The notes: generated from the sequence alone by a model not told the origin. DNA of 64,000 bases from Butyrivibrio sp. MC2021 (GCF_000621605.1 NZ_JHXX01000001.1:1302001-1366000), one strand, 5' to 3'. Positions 8,321-16,014 are shown, counted from the stretch's first letter. A program made the numbers and translations.

Positions 8321-9043
8321 TTACTCTTCCTTTCCAAAGCTGACTGTAAATACTGTTTCTTCCTCGTCAGATTTAAGTTCTATTTTTCCCTTAGCTTTAT
8401 TTACTATCTCAGAGACAATTGCAAGTCCCATGCCGTGGCCTTCTTCCTTTTTGGTGGTAAAGCCCTTTTTGAAAATGCTGTCCCTTATTTCTTCAGGAAT
8501 CTTCGGGCCGTTGTTCTCCACGCTGAAGATGTACTGCTGCTGAGTCTCCGTGATATTTATCCTGATCTTCTTTTCCTGAACATCGCTGTCCTCAAGGGCT
8601 TTTATAGCATTGTCTGTGAGGTTGGATAAAACCTTGCACAGCTCCCAGTCCTCGATATTCAGGTTCTTAAGGTCGGATTTCACTTCGATGAGAAACTCGA
8701 TTTCCTTGGCTTCCGCCTCGGCGAATTTGGCAGCCAGGAGCGCATTTACGGCGGGCTTAGACGTCTTTACAGCTTTTCCCGTTTTCATCAGCTCCTTGTA
8801 CACCTTCCTGAGGTATGCATTCATCTCATCATATTCCTCAAGCTCCATGAGACCATACACAACCTGCAGCTGGTTCAGGTAATCATGTCTGTCCATTCGC
8901 AGCTTGTCATTGAGCTTTGACAGGTTGTCGATGCTTTCGCGAAGAGCATCATCCCTTTTCAAGAGCTGAATGTAGTTCCTGGCCAGAATCACTATGCAGA
9001 TTGCAAGTATCACTACCAATATGGCAAAAAAGATAAGGTACAT
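8321..9043 (-). CDS. sensor histidine kinase, Spo0B/GHKL type
   Basis: The 240-residue kinase has one N-terminal membrane helix (2-21), a short coiled linker, and a Spo0B-like dimerisation helix with the phosphoacceptor His53 in MDRHDYLNQLQ. The HATPase_c domain has an N-box near LSNLTDNAIKAL and a G-box KKEEGHGMGLAIV. It lacks any extracellular sensor loop, so input must come through the membrane helix or a partner. The operon places NfeD and FloA directly after it and LytTR last, so membrane microdomain proteins may be the input or the output. Confidence 0.9.
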   Translation of the reverse strand: MYLIFFAILVVILAICIVILARNYIQLLKRDDALRESIDNLSKLNDKLRMDRHDYLNQLQVVYGLMELEEYDEMNAYLRKVYKELMKTGKAVKTSKPAVNALLAAKFAEAEAKEIEFLIEVKSDLKNLNIEDWELCKVLSNLTDNAIKALEDSDVQEKKIRINITETQQQYIFSVENNGPKIPEEIRDSIFKKGFTTKKEEGHGMGLAIVSEIVNKAKGKIELKSDEEETVFTVSFGKEE

Positions 9044-9130
9044 TGTCTTTGTCTCTCCTATAATAAAATAATATCATCTCAGCCCGGGACTACAACGTAT
9101 ATTCTCTGAAATATACAAAATCGGGTCTGA

Positions 9131-9160
9131 AATGACATTATTTTAATTGTAATGACAATT
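9131..9160. promoter_or_regulatory. AATGACA direct repeats and AATTGT dyad upstream of the kinase operon
   Basis: AATGACA occurs at 9131-9137 and 9151-9157, exactly 20 bp apart. The second overlaps a dyad AATTGT-AATG-ACAATT (9145-9160). LytTR regulators bind direct repeats about two turns apart, so this may be an autoregulatory site. No clear -35/-10 pair was found. The rest of 9044-9261 shows nothing else. Confidence 0.35.
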
Positions 9161-9261
9161 ATTCGGTTACATGCCTCTTTTTGAAAGTCCCTTAATATAA
9201 GGTGTTCTGTTTCACAAATGATCATATGCAGTTACTGCTATTTTAATTCTTTCTCGAAATA

Positions 9262-11202
9262 TTAAGGCTCAGAGGCAGGATTTAAGTCGATCCACTCGCC
9301 TTCATCTCCCATGGCATTGGGAAGGCTGCCAAAGCCGTTATCTCCGGTCTTATATTCCTCAGATTTCACTTCCTTGGGTAATATATATTTCACAGGAACA
9401 TAGATTCCGTCCTCGCCCCAGGGCTGCACCATATCAATGCTTACATCATAATCCGCATCACTGAAATGAACCGCAACAAAGGAGCCAACCTCCGGAGACT
9501 CAATGTTCAAAAGGGTTACCTTATCTTCATCCTCCGATAGATTAAGAAGATATCTTGCTGCTGTAAGAGGGTCAAAAAGCTTCTTGTATTCATCGCCGGT
9601 GCTATTCTTGGCGTTGTTATTCAGCATTTCGCCCAGACCGTTTTGGCTGTAATCCAGAGGGTTAAGCAGCATGGAATCTGCATTCCAGGCATTATCATAA
9701 TCATCGATAGTCTCAATGTCCTCATATCTTATGAACTCTTCCGAAACCACCTTGTAATCGCCGTTCTCATCCTTAGCAATTGTGATGTACTCTTTCCAAA
9801 GATAAACATGGGGTTCAGAGTCGGTGGCGCAATAAAAGATCTCCGCCTCTGTGCGCTCCTCATTTAAGTATCCAAAAGCACAGCTGGTATCAGAGTCAGA
9901 GTCCAAATTGATTCCGGGCCAGGGACTGGACCAGCCGAATGTGGCATCCTCGCCCTCTCCCGCAAGGAGCCCCTCTTCCATAAGTGTCTTCCTGACTTCA
10001 TCAGTAGAGGCTTCAATGATCCCCTGAGCATTTCTGTCCTCAAAATCCTCAGCCCACTGCCGTACAAATGAGTCCTTGGTCTGGGTTACCCCCGTCACCT
10101 GCGAAGAATCTGACTCCGTTACTACGATTACATCCTCATCAGCTTCATCCTGAGTGACATTCTTCACTTCAGTTGATTTTTGAAAAAAGCCCGATAGGAG
10201 CACCACGCAAACGATGACAAGCAGCACTATAAGCCAGAAAGTAGGCTTTCTATAGTTAAAGATCTGCTTCACTCTTGTACCTACCCCCACTTCACCAAAG
10301 GCCAAAGGATAAGCCAGCACCAGGCGCTTATGGGTGCTGCAAAGAAGCAGTGAATTGGCGTAGGACTTCTTTTCATCCAAAGACATATGACTGATGACCT
10401 TCTCATCACAGGCAAGTTCTATGTCCTTGCAGAAAAGAGCGTATGACACCCACACCAGGGGATTGAACCAGTGCACAGCCAGGATCAGGAATCCCAGCTG
10501 CTTCCTAAGATGATCAAGGCGCTTAATATGTGCTTTTTCATGGAAAAGAACGTTCCTTATTGTCTCATCATCAAGACCGGAGGGCAGATATATTGCGGGT
10601 TTGAAGATTCCCAAGATAAAAGGTGTATCAATCTCGTCGCAGATAAATACATTCTTTTCATTCTCAAGTCTGATGGATTCTCTGGTCTTTTTCCGAATCG
10701 AGATATAACTGAATACCGCATAGCCCAGGATCAAGAAAATACCAAAAAGCCAGATCATCTGAAGCCTTACGAACAGGTCTCGTCGGAAAAGACTGGAACT
10801 TAAGCCCTTTCCATTATCCTCTACAACTATTATCTCCTCATTGGGAAGATAGTCAGTAACTATCTCCTGGGATTCTGTAACCTCGTTGCTATCTGCTTCA
10901 AAAACATAGGTTGCTTCATCGCCGGTATTTGGCTCGTAGTTATGAGTAGTCACCTCGATACCGCTGTCAGCAGCTGTGACATCATAGAAGAATGACTCTA
11001 TCCTGTTGCCAACATCAGGCAGAAAGCCAATCTTCGATTCAATCTGAAATGGAAAAAGGAGCCTTAAAGCCACTATTGCCCAAAGCACACCCATGAACCA
11101 CTTGGGTGCCTTCTTAAGCGGCAGTCTGAATATGATCACAGCCAGCATCAGAAAAGATGCTACTATGCTGATCTCTATCACTTTAATAAACAATGTCCCC
11201 AT
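9262..11202 (-). CDS. BlaR1/MecR1-type M56 family sensor metallopeptidase
   Basis: The 646-residue membrane protein resembles BlaR1, which cleaves or signals inactivation of a BlaI repressor. Membrane helices lie near 8-27, 36-52 and 148-170. The zinc motif HEKAH is at 221-225, with a third ligand in ELACDEKVISH at about 262. A fourth helix lies at 323-345. The extracytoplasmic C-terminus (about 350-646) is acidic and does not show the SxxK/penicillin-binding domain of true BlaR1, so the signal is probably not a beta-lactam. It lies 27 bp downstream of the BlaI-like gene, with a GGAGG ribosome binding site. Confidence 0.88.
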   Translation of the reverse strand: MGTLFIKVIEISIVASFLMLAVIIFRLPLKKAPKWFMGVLWAIVALRLLFPFQIESKIGFLPDVGNRIESFFYDVTAADSGIEVTTHNYEPNTGDEATYVFEADSNEVTESQEIVTDYLPNEEIIVVEDNGKGLSSSLFRRDLFVRLQMIWLFGIFLILGYAVFSYISIRKKTRESIRLENEKNVFICDEIDTPFILGIFKPAIYLPSGLDDETIRNVLFHEKAHIKRLDHLRKQLGFLILAVHWFNPLVWVSYALFCKDIELACDEKVISHMSLDEKKSYANSLLLCSTHKRLVLAYPLAFGEVGVGTRVKQIFNYRKPTFWLIVLLVIVCVVLLSGFFQKSTEVKNVTQDEADEDVIVVTESDSSQVTGVTQTKDSFVRQWAEDFEDRNAQGIIEASTDEVRKTLMEEGLLAGEGEDATFGWSSPWPGINLDSDSDTSCAFGYLNEERTEAEIFYCATDSEPHVYLWKEYITIAKDENGDYKVVSEEFIRYEDIETIDDYDNAWNADSMLLNPLDYSQNGLGEMLNNNAKNSTGDEYKKLFDPLTAARYLLNLSEDEDKVTLLNIESPEVGSFVAVHFSDADYDVSIDMVQPWGEDGIYVPVKYILPKEVKSEEYKTGDNGFGSLPNAMGDEGEWIDLNPASEP

Positions 11203-11229
11203 ATATATTTCCTCCGTATGCCTCTCTTA

Positions 11230-11580
11230 TCAGTCTTTTGCACTGTCTATTATCTTGCGGATTTCCGCTATCTCTTTTTCCGAAAGCTTCTGTCTGGATG
11301 TGAAAGCCGCAAGAAATGCGGGCAGTGAGCCTCCAAAGGTCTCTTCCACGAACTGTTCGCTCTTTCTTCTGTAAAATTCTTCCTTGGAAATAAGCGATGT
11401 AACCACGCCCTCATCATTTTTGAACAGCCCTTTATCACAGAGCTTTTTAAGCACCGTGTAGGTGGTTGACTTCTTCCAGCCAAACTGATTAGCGCTAAGC
11501 CTCACAAGCATTCCGGAACCGATGGGCTCATTATCCCATATAAGCTCTGCAAACTGCATTTGAACTTCCCCGATTTCCAT
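11230..11580 (-). CDS. BlaI/MecI/CopY-family transcriptional repressor
   Basis: The 116-residue winged-helix protein shows the family pattern: LIWDNEPIGSGMLVRLSANQFGWKKSTTYTVLKKLCDKGLFK with the recognition helix in KSTTYTVLKKL, then a C-terminal dimerisation segment (FVEETFGGSLPAFLAAFTS). It should repress its own operon until the cognate metallopeptidase, encoded next, removes it. Two 19-bp dyads overlap its promoter at 11602-11645, as expected for autoregulation. The ATG at 11580 follows a GGAGG box. Confidence 0.92.
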   Translation of the reverse strand: MEIGEVQMQFAELIWDNEPIGSGMLVRLSANQFGWKKSTTYTVLKKLCDKGLFKNDEGVVTSLISKEEFYRRKSEQFVEETFGGSLPAFLAAFTSRQKLSEKEIAEIRKIIDSAKD

Positions 11581-11601
11581 GACATACCTCCTTTTTGTTA
11601 T

Positions 11602-11656
11602 GGTCTATTCTCTATCGACCTCTTTAAGTTTATACCCTATAGACCAACACTGTCAA
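11602..11656 (-). promoter_or_regulatory. promoter with two BlaI-type operators
   Basis: Minus-strand -35 TTGACA (11651-11656) and -10 TATAAA (11629-11634) are 16 bp apart. A 19-bp dyad GGTCTAT-N5-ATCGACC (11602-11620) covers the start region. A second, AGTTTAT-N5-ATAGACC (11627-11645), covers the -10 and spacer. Centres are 25 bp apart. The consensus RGTYTAT-N5-ATMGACC is my reading. Confidence 0.72.
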
Positions 11657-11703
11657 TCAACAATAAAAAAGATGCAATCCGAAGACCACATCTTTTTTCC
11701 CTA

Positions 11704-13071
11704 TCAATTCTTCATTATCTCGATATTCCCAAGCTTTGTCCTGCCGCGGATACCTATATCCACGTGCTGGGGGTAAGCATCTTTGTACTTGTAGATGCTG
11801 AGGATAATACCCAAAAAGGTATACGATAAAAACAAGTTGCTGGAACCTGCAGAGAAGAATGGCATAAATGAGCCGGTGTAAGGGATGACCGCCATATTCT
11901 CAAGTACGTTCGCCAGCATATTTACAAGAAGCACGTCCATGCATCCAACGCCCATTACAAAGCCAAGCTGGTTCTTACACTTGGCTGTTGCGATGCAGCC
12001 TGTTATTATCACTGCCGCCACAGCTGCAACCACTGCGGCAACAAAAAGCGCTCCATATCTATTCGCAAGATATGTCAGTAAAAAGTCGCCGTTAGGACTT
12101 GGAAGGCTGCCCAGGACATCTTTTCCCGTATTGCCCACAAGATTCACATTACCAAAAGAACGAACCGTCCTTGTCACATAAGCCGCATCATTATCAAGAT
12201 CCCATATAGCACTGATCCTGCTCATCTGGTAGCCTGCAAGTAAACCATTATGAAAAAGAAATGCCACGATTCCCAACGGAACCACTGTTATGGATGCCCA
12301 TAATGAGCATATCGTGAGCTTCTTTGGAACCTTAAACCATCCCTTTGCCACGGCTATGGTCAGCTGCACTGCCATTGCCATTATCATCACCAGAGCAGTC
12401 AAAAGTCTGATTCTCTTAAATACAAGTATTGCCGGAACAAACATCCACAGCAGAGCGCCAATGAATGCCAGCCCCCCGCCACCACGGTACTTATACACAA
12501 TCGCTCCGTACAGCGGAACATAAAACAGCAAATACGCCGATGTAAGAATGACTATGGGCCCCAAACGAAGAAACGTATGCACCCCATTGACGCTATAGCC
12601 AAGGTAGGAAAGGGGCAACATTGCCATTATCAATAAGGTGATCACTTTTGCATTTTTGGCAATAAAAGTATAATCGATCAGGTATACAGTTATCATGGCC
12701 GCAAACCCTATCAGGACTTTTATGTAAAAAACATGGCTCCCAAGGACGCTGGTTGACTGGTCCAAATGCCCGGCATCTATAGCTACAAGCTCATGGATCA
12801 CGCTGCTGACAATACCTACCAAAACCGCGATGATCACAACGTTCCATGCAATCCTGGGCCTGTGGACTCTGTCCATGGAAACCCCTGCTTCCACCGGATC
12901 GCCCATATCTGCCACAGCTGCTTTTTCCGCAGCTTCCCTGTCCATGCCTGCTGCCATATTGGCCTCTATCTGGTCCTCCATATGGGCCCTGAGCTCGTCT
13001 TCTATCACCTTGTGAGCCTGGTAAAATCGCACCTGCTCCAGCAGTATCTGAATATATTCCTCCATTGTCAC
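11704..13071 (-). CDS. SEDS (FtsW/RodA/SpoVE)-like membrane protein with permease-prefix domain
   Basis: The 455-residue product begins with a cytosolic helical prefix (1-75, LRAHMEDQIEANMAAGMDREAAEKA...MGDPVEAG) typical of proteins paired with PadR regulators. About ten membrane helices follow. The C-terminal part contains GSFMPFFSAGSSNLFLSYTFLGIILSIY, close to the FtsW/RodA end motif PFxSxGGSS. SEDS proteins polymerise glycan strands, but the charged loop residues needed for that were not verified, so enzymatic activity is uncertain. Its start overlaps the PadR stop by 4 bp (ATGA), so the two are co-translated. A role in envelope remodelling is inferred. Confidence 0.78.
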   Translation of the reverse strand: MTMEEYIQILLEQVRFYQAHKVIEDELRAHMEDQIEANMAAGMDREAAEKAAVADMGDPVEAGVSMDRVHRPRIAWNVVIIAVLVGIVSSVIHELVAIDAGHLDQSTSVLGSHVFYIKVLIGFAAMITVYLIDYTFIAKNAKVITLLIMAMLPLSYLGYSVNGVHTFLRLGPIVILTSAYLLFYVPLYGAIVYKYRGGGGLAFIGALLWMFVPAILVFKRIRLLTALVMIMAMAVQLTIAVAKGWFKVPKKLTICSLWASITVVPLGIVAFLFHNGLLAGYQMSRISAIWDLDNDAAYVTRTVRSFGNVNLVGNTGKDVLGSLPSPNGDFLLTYLANRYGALFVAAVVAAVAAVIITGCIATAKCKNQLGFVMGVGCMDVLLVNMLANVLENMAVIPYTGSFMPFFSAGSSNLFLSYTFLGIILSIYKYKDAYPQHVDIGIRGRTKLGNIEIMKN

Positions 13072-13397
13072 ACCCCCATCGCCAGTACATTTGCTATTGC
13101 GCAGGAATACTCATTCCATTCTTCCGTCTTGCTTTTGAGAAGTTTTTTCCCCTCTTTGGTAATGCTGTAGTACTTCCTGGTCTTCCCCAAAAACTCCTGC
13201 TCGTAGACCCTCAGCATTCCCTTCTCCTCAAGCCCGTGAAGAAGCGGATAAAGAGTTCCCGCCTTAAGCTCAAATACGTTCTGAGACTTCTTCCTGAGGG
13301 TATCGATCATTTCATAACCGTACATGTCTTTTTCTGACAGGAGCTTAAGAATAAGCATTGTCATACTTCCTGTTAAAAGAGATTTATCAACAGCCAT
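13068..13397 (-). CDS. PadR-family transcriptional regulator
   Basis: This 109-residue winged-helix repressor has the PadR signature: LLTGSMTMLILKLLSEKDMYGYEMIDTLR, then ELKAGTLYPLLHGLEEKGML, then GKTRKYYSITKEGKKLL. Two ATGs are adjacent; the second (13397) gives a better 5-nt distance to AGGAGG. It is co-translated with the membrane protein downstream and probably represses this pair from the dyad at 13421-13450. Confidence 0.92.
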   Translation of the reverse strand: MAVDKSLLTGSMTMLILKLLSEKDMYGYEMIDTLRKKSQNVFELKAGTLYPLLHGLEEKGMLRVYEQEFLGKTRKYYSITKEGKKLLKSKTEEWNEYSCAIANVLAMGV

Positions 13398-13420
13398 CAT
13401 GTCCTCCTTATATAGATTGC

Positions 13421-13468
13421 CGATATATTGTCTGTCTATATAGTATATCGATTATCTATACATGTCAA
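13421..13468 (-). promoter_or_regulatory. promoter and PadR-like operator
   Basis: Minus-strand TTGACA (13463-13468) and TACTAT (13440-13445) are 17 bp apart. The inverted repeat CGATATA-N16-TATATCG (13421-13450) spans the -10 and start site. ATAT-rich dyads are typical PadR targets. Confidence 0.6.
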
Positions 13469-13471
13469 TAC

Positions 13472-13600
13472 AAACCGCTGATACAATCTGTAGTTCTGTG
13501 GTTCATCACTTCCAACGCCGATTGTCACCTTTTGATAGCCCTTCTCTTTTATGTCCTTAAGAACCGCTGTCATCAGTCTGGATCCAATTCCTTGCCTGCA
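13472..13600 (-). pseudogene. remnant of a GNAT acetyltransferase gene
   Basis: In one minus-strand frame the region encodes RQGIGSRLMTAVLKDIKEKG followed by YQKVTIGVGSDEPQNYRLYQRF. This is the acetyl-CoA loop (R/Q-x-x-G-x-G) and the N-x-x-x-x-L-Y motif of GNAT enzymes. It lacks the N-terminal half and breaks off where GF should follow. The 5' end overlaps the 3' end of the next gene in a different frame. The 3' end runs into the PadR promoter. Confidence 0.7.
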
Positions 13601-14300
13601 TAAACTCTTCAGCCTGCTTTTCCTCTTTTTCATCCAAGGCTTCCTGAATTCTTTCCTGCTCTTGGTCTACCCTTTCCATGAGTTTGTCCCATTCTTTGTC
13701 GCTAAATTCCTGGCTTCCTATACGGATCTTGACCTCAGTTTCATTGTTAAGAAGCTTAAGATAAAGTTCTGTTTTATATGAATTAATCTGCTCTATCAAA
13801 GAGTTTTCTTGAAGCTCAGGCTCTTTTTCCACATGGGGAGTCTCGTTTTCCTGAGCCGTCTCTTCTATGGGCTTTGACTTTTCTTCCTCAATCTCATGGC
13901 GCTTTCTTGTACAGTGATTGTACTCCTGAAGAGCCCTCATAAAGGCCTTAAGATCCTCCGGAGTAAACATGCTTGCTGCCTTGGAAAGCTGATTGATGTT
14001 GTCTACGTTTACATGAAGCGCTCCGCCGCTTGGAAGATATATCTTCAGCACTTTCTCTTTCTCATACATATTTCCCAGGGTTATGGCGTTCTGCTGATAA
14101 TCGCACTCAAAGACTACACCTTTATAGTTAATGATGCCATCCTTCGCCAGGAAGCTATATGGACACTTCTTCTCAGTTGCTTCATTTAGGTGCGCACCGA
14201 AGCTTTTAGAAGTCTCCTCTACGCCAACATAATTCTCTTTTCCTGCCACGGTAGCTGTATTGTCTGTATAACGATCAAGTGCCAGTGCTGCTATACTCAT
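13557..14300 (-). CDS. uncharacterised protein of the sigma-28/leader gene pair; 3' end recombined
   Basis: The 247-residue cytosolic protein starts MSIAALALDRYTDN at 14300, after GAAGGAGAC. An upstream in-frame extension runs through the terminator hairpin and is rejected. The core YKGVVFECDYQQNAITLGNM...LPSGGALHVNVDNINQLSKAASMFTPEDLKAFMRAL looks like an uncharacterised Lachnospiraceae family (possibly DUF6033-like, unsure). A Glu/Lys-rich linker and a second small domain follow. The last dozen residues (ARNWIQTDDSGS) come from GNAT-remnant DNA read in another frame, so the native C-terminus is probably lost. Expression is likely sigma-28 dependent and attenuated (14318-14409). Function unknown; association with motility is an inference. 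Confidence 0.7.
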   Translation of the reverse strand: MSIAALALDRYTDNTATVAGKENYVGVEETSKSFGAHLNEATEKKCPYSFLAKDGIINYKGVVFECDYQQNAITLGNMYEKEKVLKIYLPSGGALHVNVDNINQLSKAASMFTPEDLKAFMRALQEYNHCTRKRHEIEEEKSKPIEETAQENETPHVEKEPELQENSLIEQINSYKTELYLKLLNNETEVKIRIGSQEFSDKEWDKLMERVDQEQERIQEALDEKEEKQAEEFMQARNWIQTDDSGS

Positions 14301-14317
14301 AAAGTCTCCTTCATAAC

Positions 14318-14362
14318 AAAAACGTGCCTTCCCATTGGATCTCAATCCATTGAAAAGACACG
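14318..14362 (-). terminator. terminator-like attenuator hairpin, copy 1
   Basis: On the minus strand CGTGTC pairs with GGCACG, TTTTC with GGGAA and TGGAT with ATCCA, followed by TTTTT. It lies between the sigma-28 start site and the ribosome binding site of the gene starting at 14300. The 5' arm coincides with the leader peptide codons. Confidence 0.75.
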
Positions 14363-14371
14363 CATTTCCAT
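14342..14371 (-). CDS. putative leader peptide MEMRVFSMD, copy 1
   Basis: Nine codons plus TGA lie a few bases after the predicted sigma-28 start, with no Shine-Dalgarno box. An identical peptide is encoded at 16729-16758. The only nucleotide difference inside is the synonymous GAA/GAG at codon 2. The stop codon is in the loop of the terminator hairpin. Confidence 0.45.
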   Translation of the reverse strand: MEMRVFSMD

Positions 14372-14382
14372 TGCTATCTTAT

Positions 14383-14409
14383 TTATCGGCAGTTTTCGTT
14401 AATTCTTTA
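14383..14409 (-). promoter_or_regulatory. sigma-28 (FliA/SigD) promoter, copy 1
   Basis: Minus strand: TAAA (complement of 14406-14409), 15-bp spacer, GCCGATAA (complement of 14383-14390). This matches the consensus for motility sigma factors exactly. Confidence 0.8.
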
Positions 14410-14410
14410 C

Positions 14411-15433
14411 TTAGATAACACCACTTTCTTTGATAGAAAACGTCTTATTATCGCAATCAATCTCAGCCCGGGCTCCATAGGGCATAATGCATATCGGCGC
14501 GGAATGACCGAAATTCAGCCCATAGAGTATAGGAATTTCTCTGGAGTACTTAGCTACTATCTGCCGTATTAACTCAGCTCTATTTGAAAAAGCATTATTG
14601 TCTATGGTCTTGCCGATAACAATACCATTTATTCTCTGAAGTATTCCCTTTTGCCCCAGATATTCGAAATAGGTCCTCACACCTTCTTCATCGAAGAACT
14701 CAGGTATATCCTCCACGAACAGAAGGGCTCCGTCATAATCTTCCGGATCAGGCTCGATATCTGTTCCTTCAAGGTCCATGATGCCTGTATGGCCTCCTAT
14801 TAGCCTACCTGATACACAGCCACTTCCCTGAATGATCTCATATCCTTCGTTTGGAATAAACTCTCTTATCTTTTTCGGATCATAAAGATCTGAGGATTCA
14901 AATGCCCACTCCTTTGCAGCCTCTATCATGCCGATGGGTGCAGGGTCAAAGAGTGTTTTTACAAACCAATTTTTACCATATTCGTGCCATCCGGCCTGAT
15001 CAGCTATGGTCGTAAGGAGATTGTCACCATAAAATGTGGAAAGCCCACAATGATAACACAGGAAATGCAGATACATCACATCGGAATAACCAATAAATAT
15101 CTTGGGGTTATCCCTTATCGCCTTGGGGTCTATGTATGGGATGACTTTTAGGCTGTCATTGCCTCCAATGTTGGCGATGATCGCACGAACCTCCTTATTC
15201 TCAAAGGCCCACATTATATCTTCAGCTCTGTCCTTTGGATTCTTGGAAAGGTACTTCGAACCTCGCATAGAATTTGGCGCAGCCACTACCCGAAGGCCCA
15301 ACGCCTCTAGCCTAGACACTCCCAGGTCATATTTCCATCTTACATTTGCATCTCCTGCCCATCCGTTACAGGGACTTATAGTCGCTATAAGATCTCCCTT
15401 ATTCAGATGTGCCGGTTTAACTAAACTCTTCAT
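14411..15433 (-). CDS. S66-family serine peptidase (LD-carboxypeptidase / MccF-like)
   Basis: Members hydrolyse tetrapeptide tails of peptidoglycan or, as MccF, microcin C-type adenylates. The 340-residue product shows SPCNGWAGD at the start, the nucleophile Ser117 in FIGYSDVMYL, a catalytic-type Glu in LLFVEDIPEFFDEE, and the His in LNFGHSAPICIMP, which gives the Ser-Glu-His triad. The length and the GSGCVSGRLIGGHTGIMDLEGT segment favour the MccF-like branch. I start at 15433 because AAGGATATAGCA precedes it; a longer frame reads a hydrophobic but unsupported extension. It lies between the sigma-28 gene and the chromosomal end of the integrated element. Confidence 0.88.
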   Translation of the reverse strand: MKSLVKPAHLNKGDLIATISPCNGWAGDANVRWKYDLGVSRLEALGLRVVAAPNSMRGSKYLSKNPKDRAEDIMWAFENKEVRAIIANIGGNDSLKVIPYIDPKAIRDNPKIFIGYSDVMYLHFLCYHCGLSTFYGDNLLTTIADQAGWHEYGKNWFVKTLFDPAPIGMIEAAKEWAFESSDLYDPKKIREFIPNEGYEIIQGSGCVSGRLIGGHTGIMDLEGTDIEPDPEDYDGALLFVEDIPEFFDEEGVRTYFEYLGQKGILQRINGIVIGKTIDNNAFSNRAELIRQIVAKYSREIPILYGLNFGHSAPICIMPYGARAEIDCDNKTFSIKESGVI

Positions 15434-15689
15434 TGCTATATCCTTGCCTGATCCAATTTTCACAAGCACTGCATAAATCAACAGCAGCACATAGTATTCC
15501 CAACGTTGTTTTCCACTTTTTCATCCCCTGATTAAATCCTCCTTTAATTTCCCCCATGGAGTATTATAACCACAAAGAAAGCAGCACACAATCCGTATAG
15601 GCATCGTGTACTGCTTAGTTATTGCTTTTTCCAATTACCCCATTGTAGCTTGATTACTATTTTTAATTCCAATAATGCTATATGTCGCC

Positions 15690-15770
15690 TCGCTTTAAGC
15701 CGCTCCGTAACCAAAAGCTTCGCTTTTGCTTACTAGCGCGGGGCATTCGCCCCATGCACGAATAAAAAAA
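15690..15770. other. gene-free structured stretch between the S66 gene and the tuf remnant
   Basis: The 15434-15839 gap has no gene. It contains several small palindromes: AGCAAAAGC-GAA-GCTTTTGG, GGGGC-ATT-GCCCC and GCGCGG/CCGCGC pieces. These resemble short REP-like or terminator debris downstream of the original tuf operon. Confidence 0.4.
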
Positions 15771-15801
15771 AGCTTGGAAAAGTGCAAGCACTTTCCAAGC
15801 T
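15763..15801 (-). terminator. original chromosomal tuf terminator
   Basis: Minus strand: the stem AGCTTGGAAA-GTGC / GCAC-TTTTCCAAGCT is followed by eight T. It lies about 40 bp beyond the stop codon of the tuf 3' fragment, so it was the terminator of tuf before integration. Confidence 0.85.
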
Positions 15802-15839
15802 CTTTATATATTCGTACGCGCGGCTCAAAGCCGAAGGCT

Positions 15840-15894
15840 TTACTCTACGATTGTAGCAACCTTACCTGATCCAACTGTACGTCCACCCTCACGG
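15840..15894 (-). repeat. left attachment repeat: 55-bp copy of the tuf 3' end
   Basis: These 55 bp are identical to 26318-26372. They encode the last 17 codons of EF-Tu (ending [10 protein letters not shown]) plus TAA, but no gene body. To the left lies the old tuf terminator. To the right is unrelated element DNA. Confidence 0.95.
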
Positions 15895-15995
15895 CTTAAC
15901 GGTCTTTATATCTATTTGGAAAGCCTTGATTTTACGTGGTTTCTATTCGCATATATCTCATGTTTCGCTTCATTTTTAGTGGTTTTTGAAATTTT

Positions 15996-16014
15996 TAGAG
16001 CCATTTTAGAGCCA
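15996..16014. repeat. paired TAGAGCCA repeats, left end (candidate integrase arm sites)
   Basis: TAGAGCCA occurs at 15996-16003 and 16007-16014, 11 bp apart, about 100 bp inside the left repeat. The same pair with the same spacing occurs near the right end. Confidence 0.65.

Noticed and set aside
9262..11580. Beta-lactam resistance locus
   Set aside because: The BlaR1-like protein lacks the penicillin-binding sensor domain and no beta-lactamase or PBP2a gene is near.
14318..14390. c-di-GMP (GEMM) or other known riboswitch in the sigma-28 leaders
   Set aside because: Only about 35 nt lie before the terminator loop, too short for those aptamers, and no conserved core of a known class is visible.
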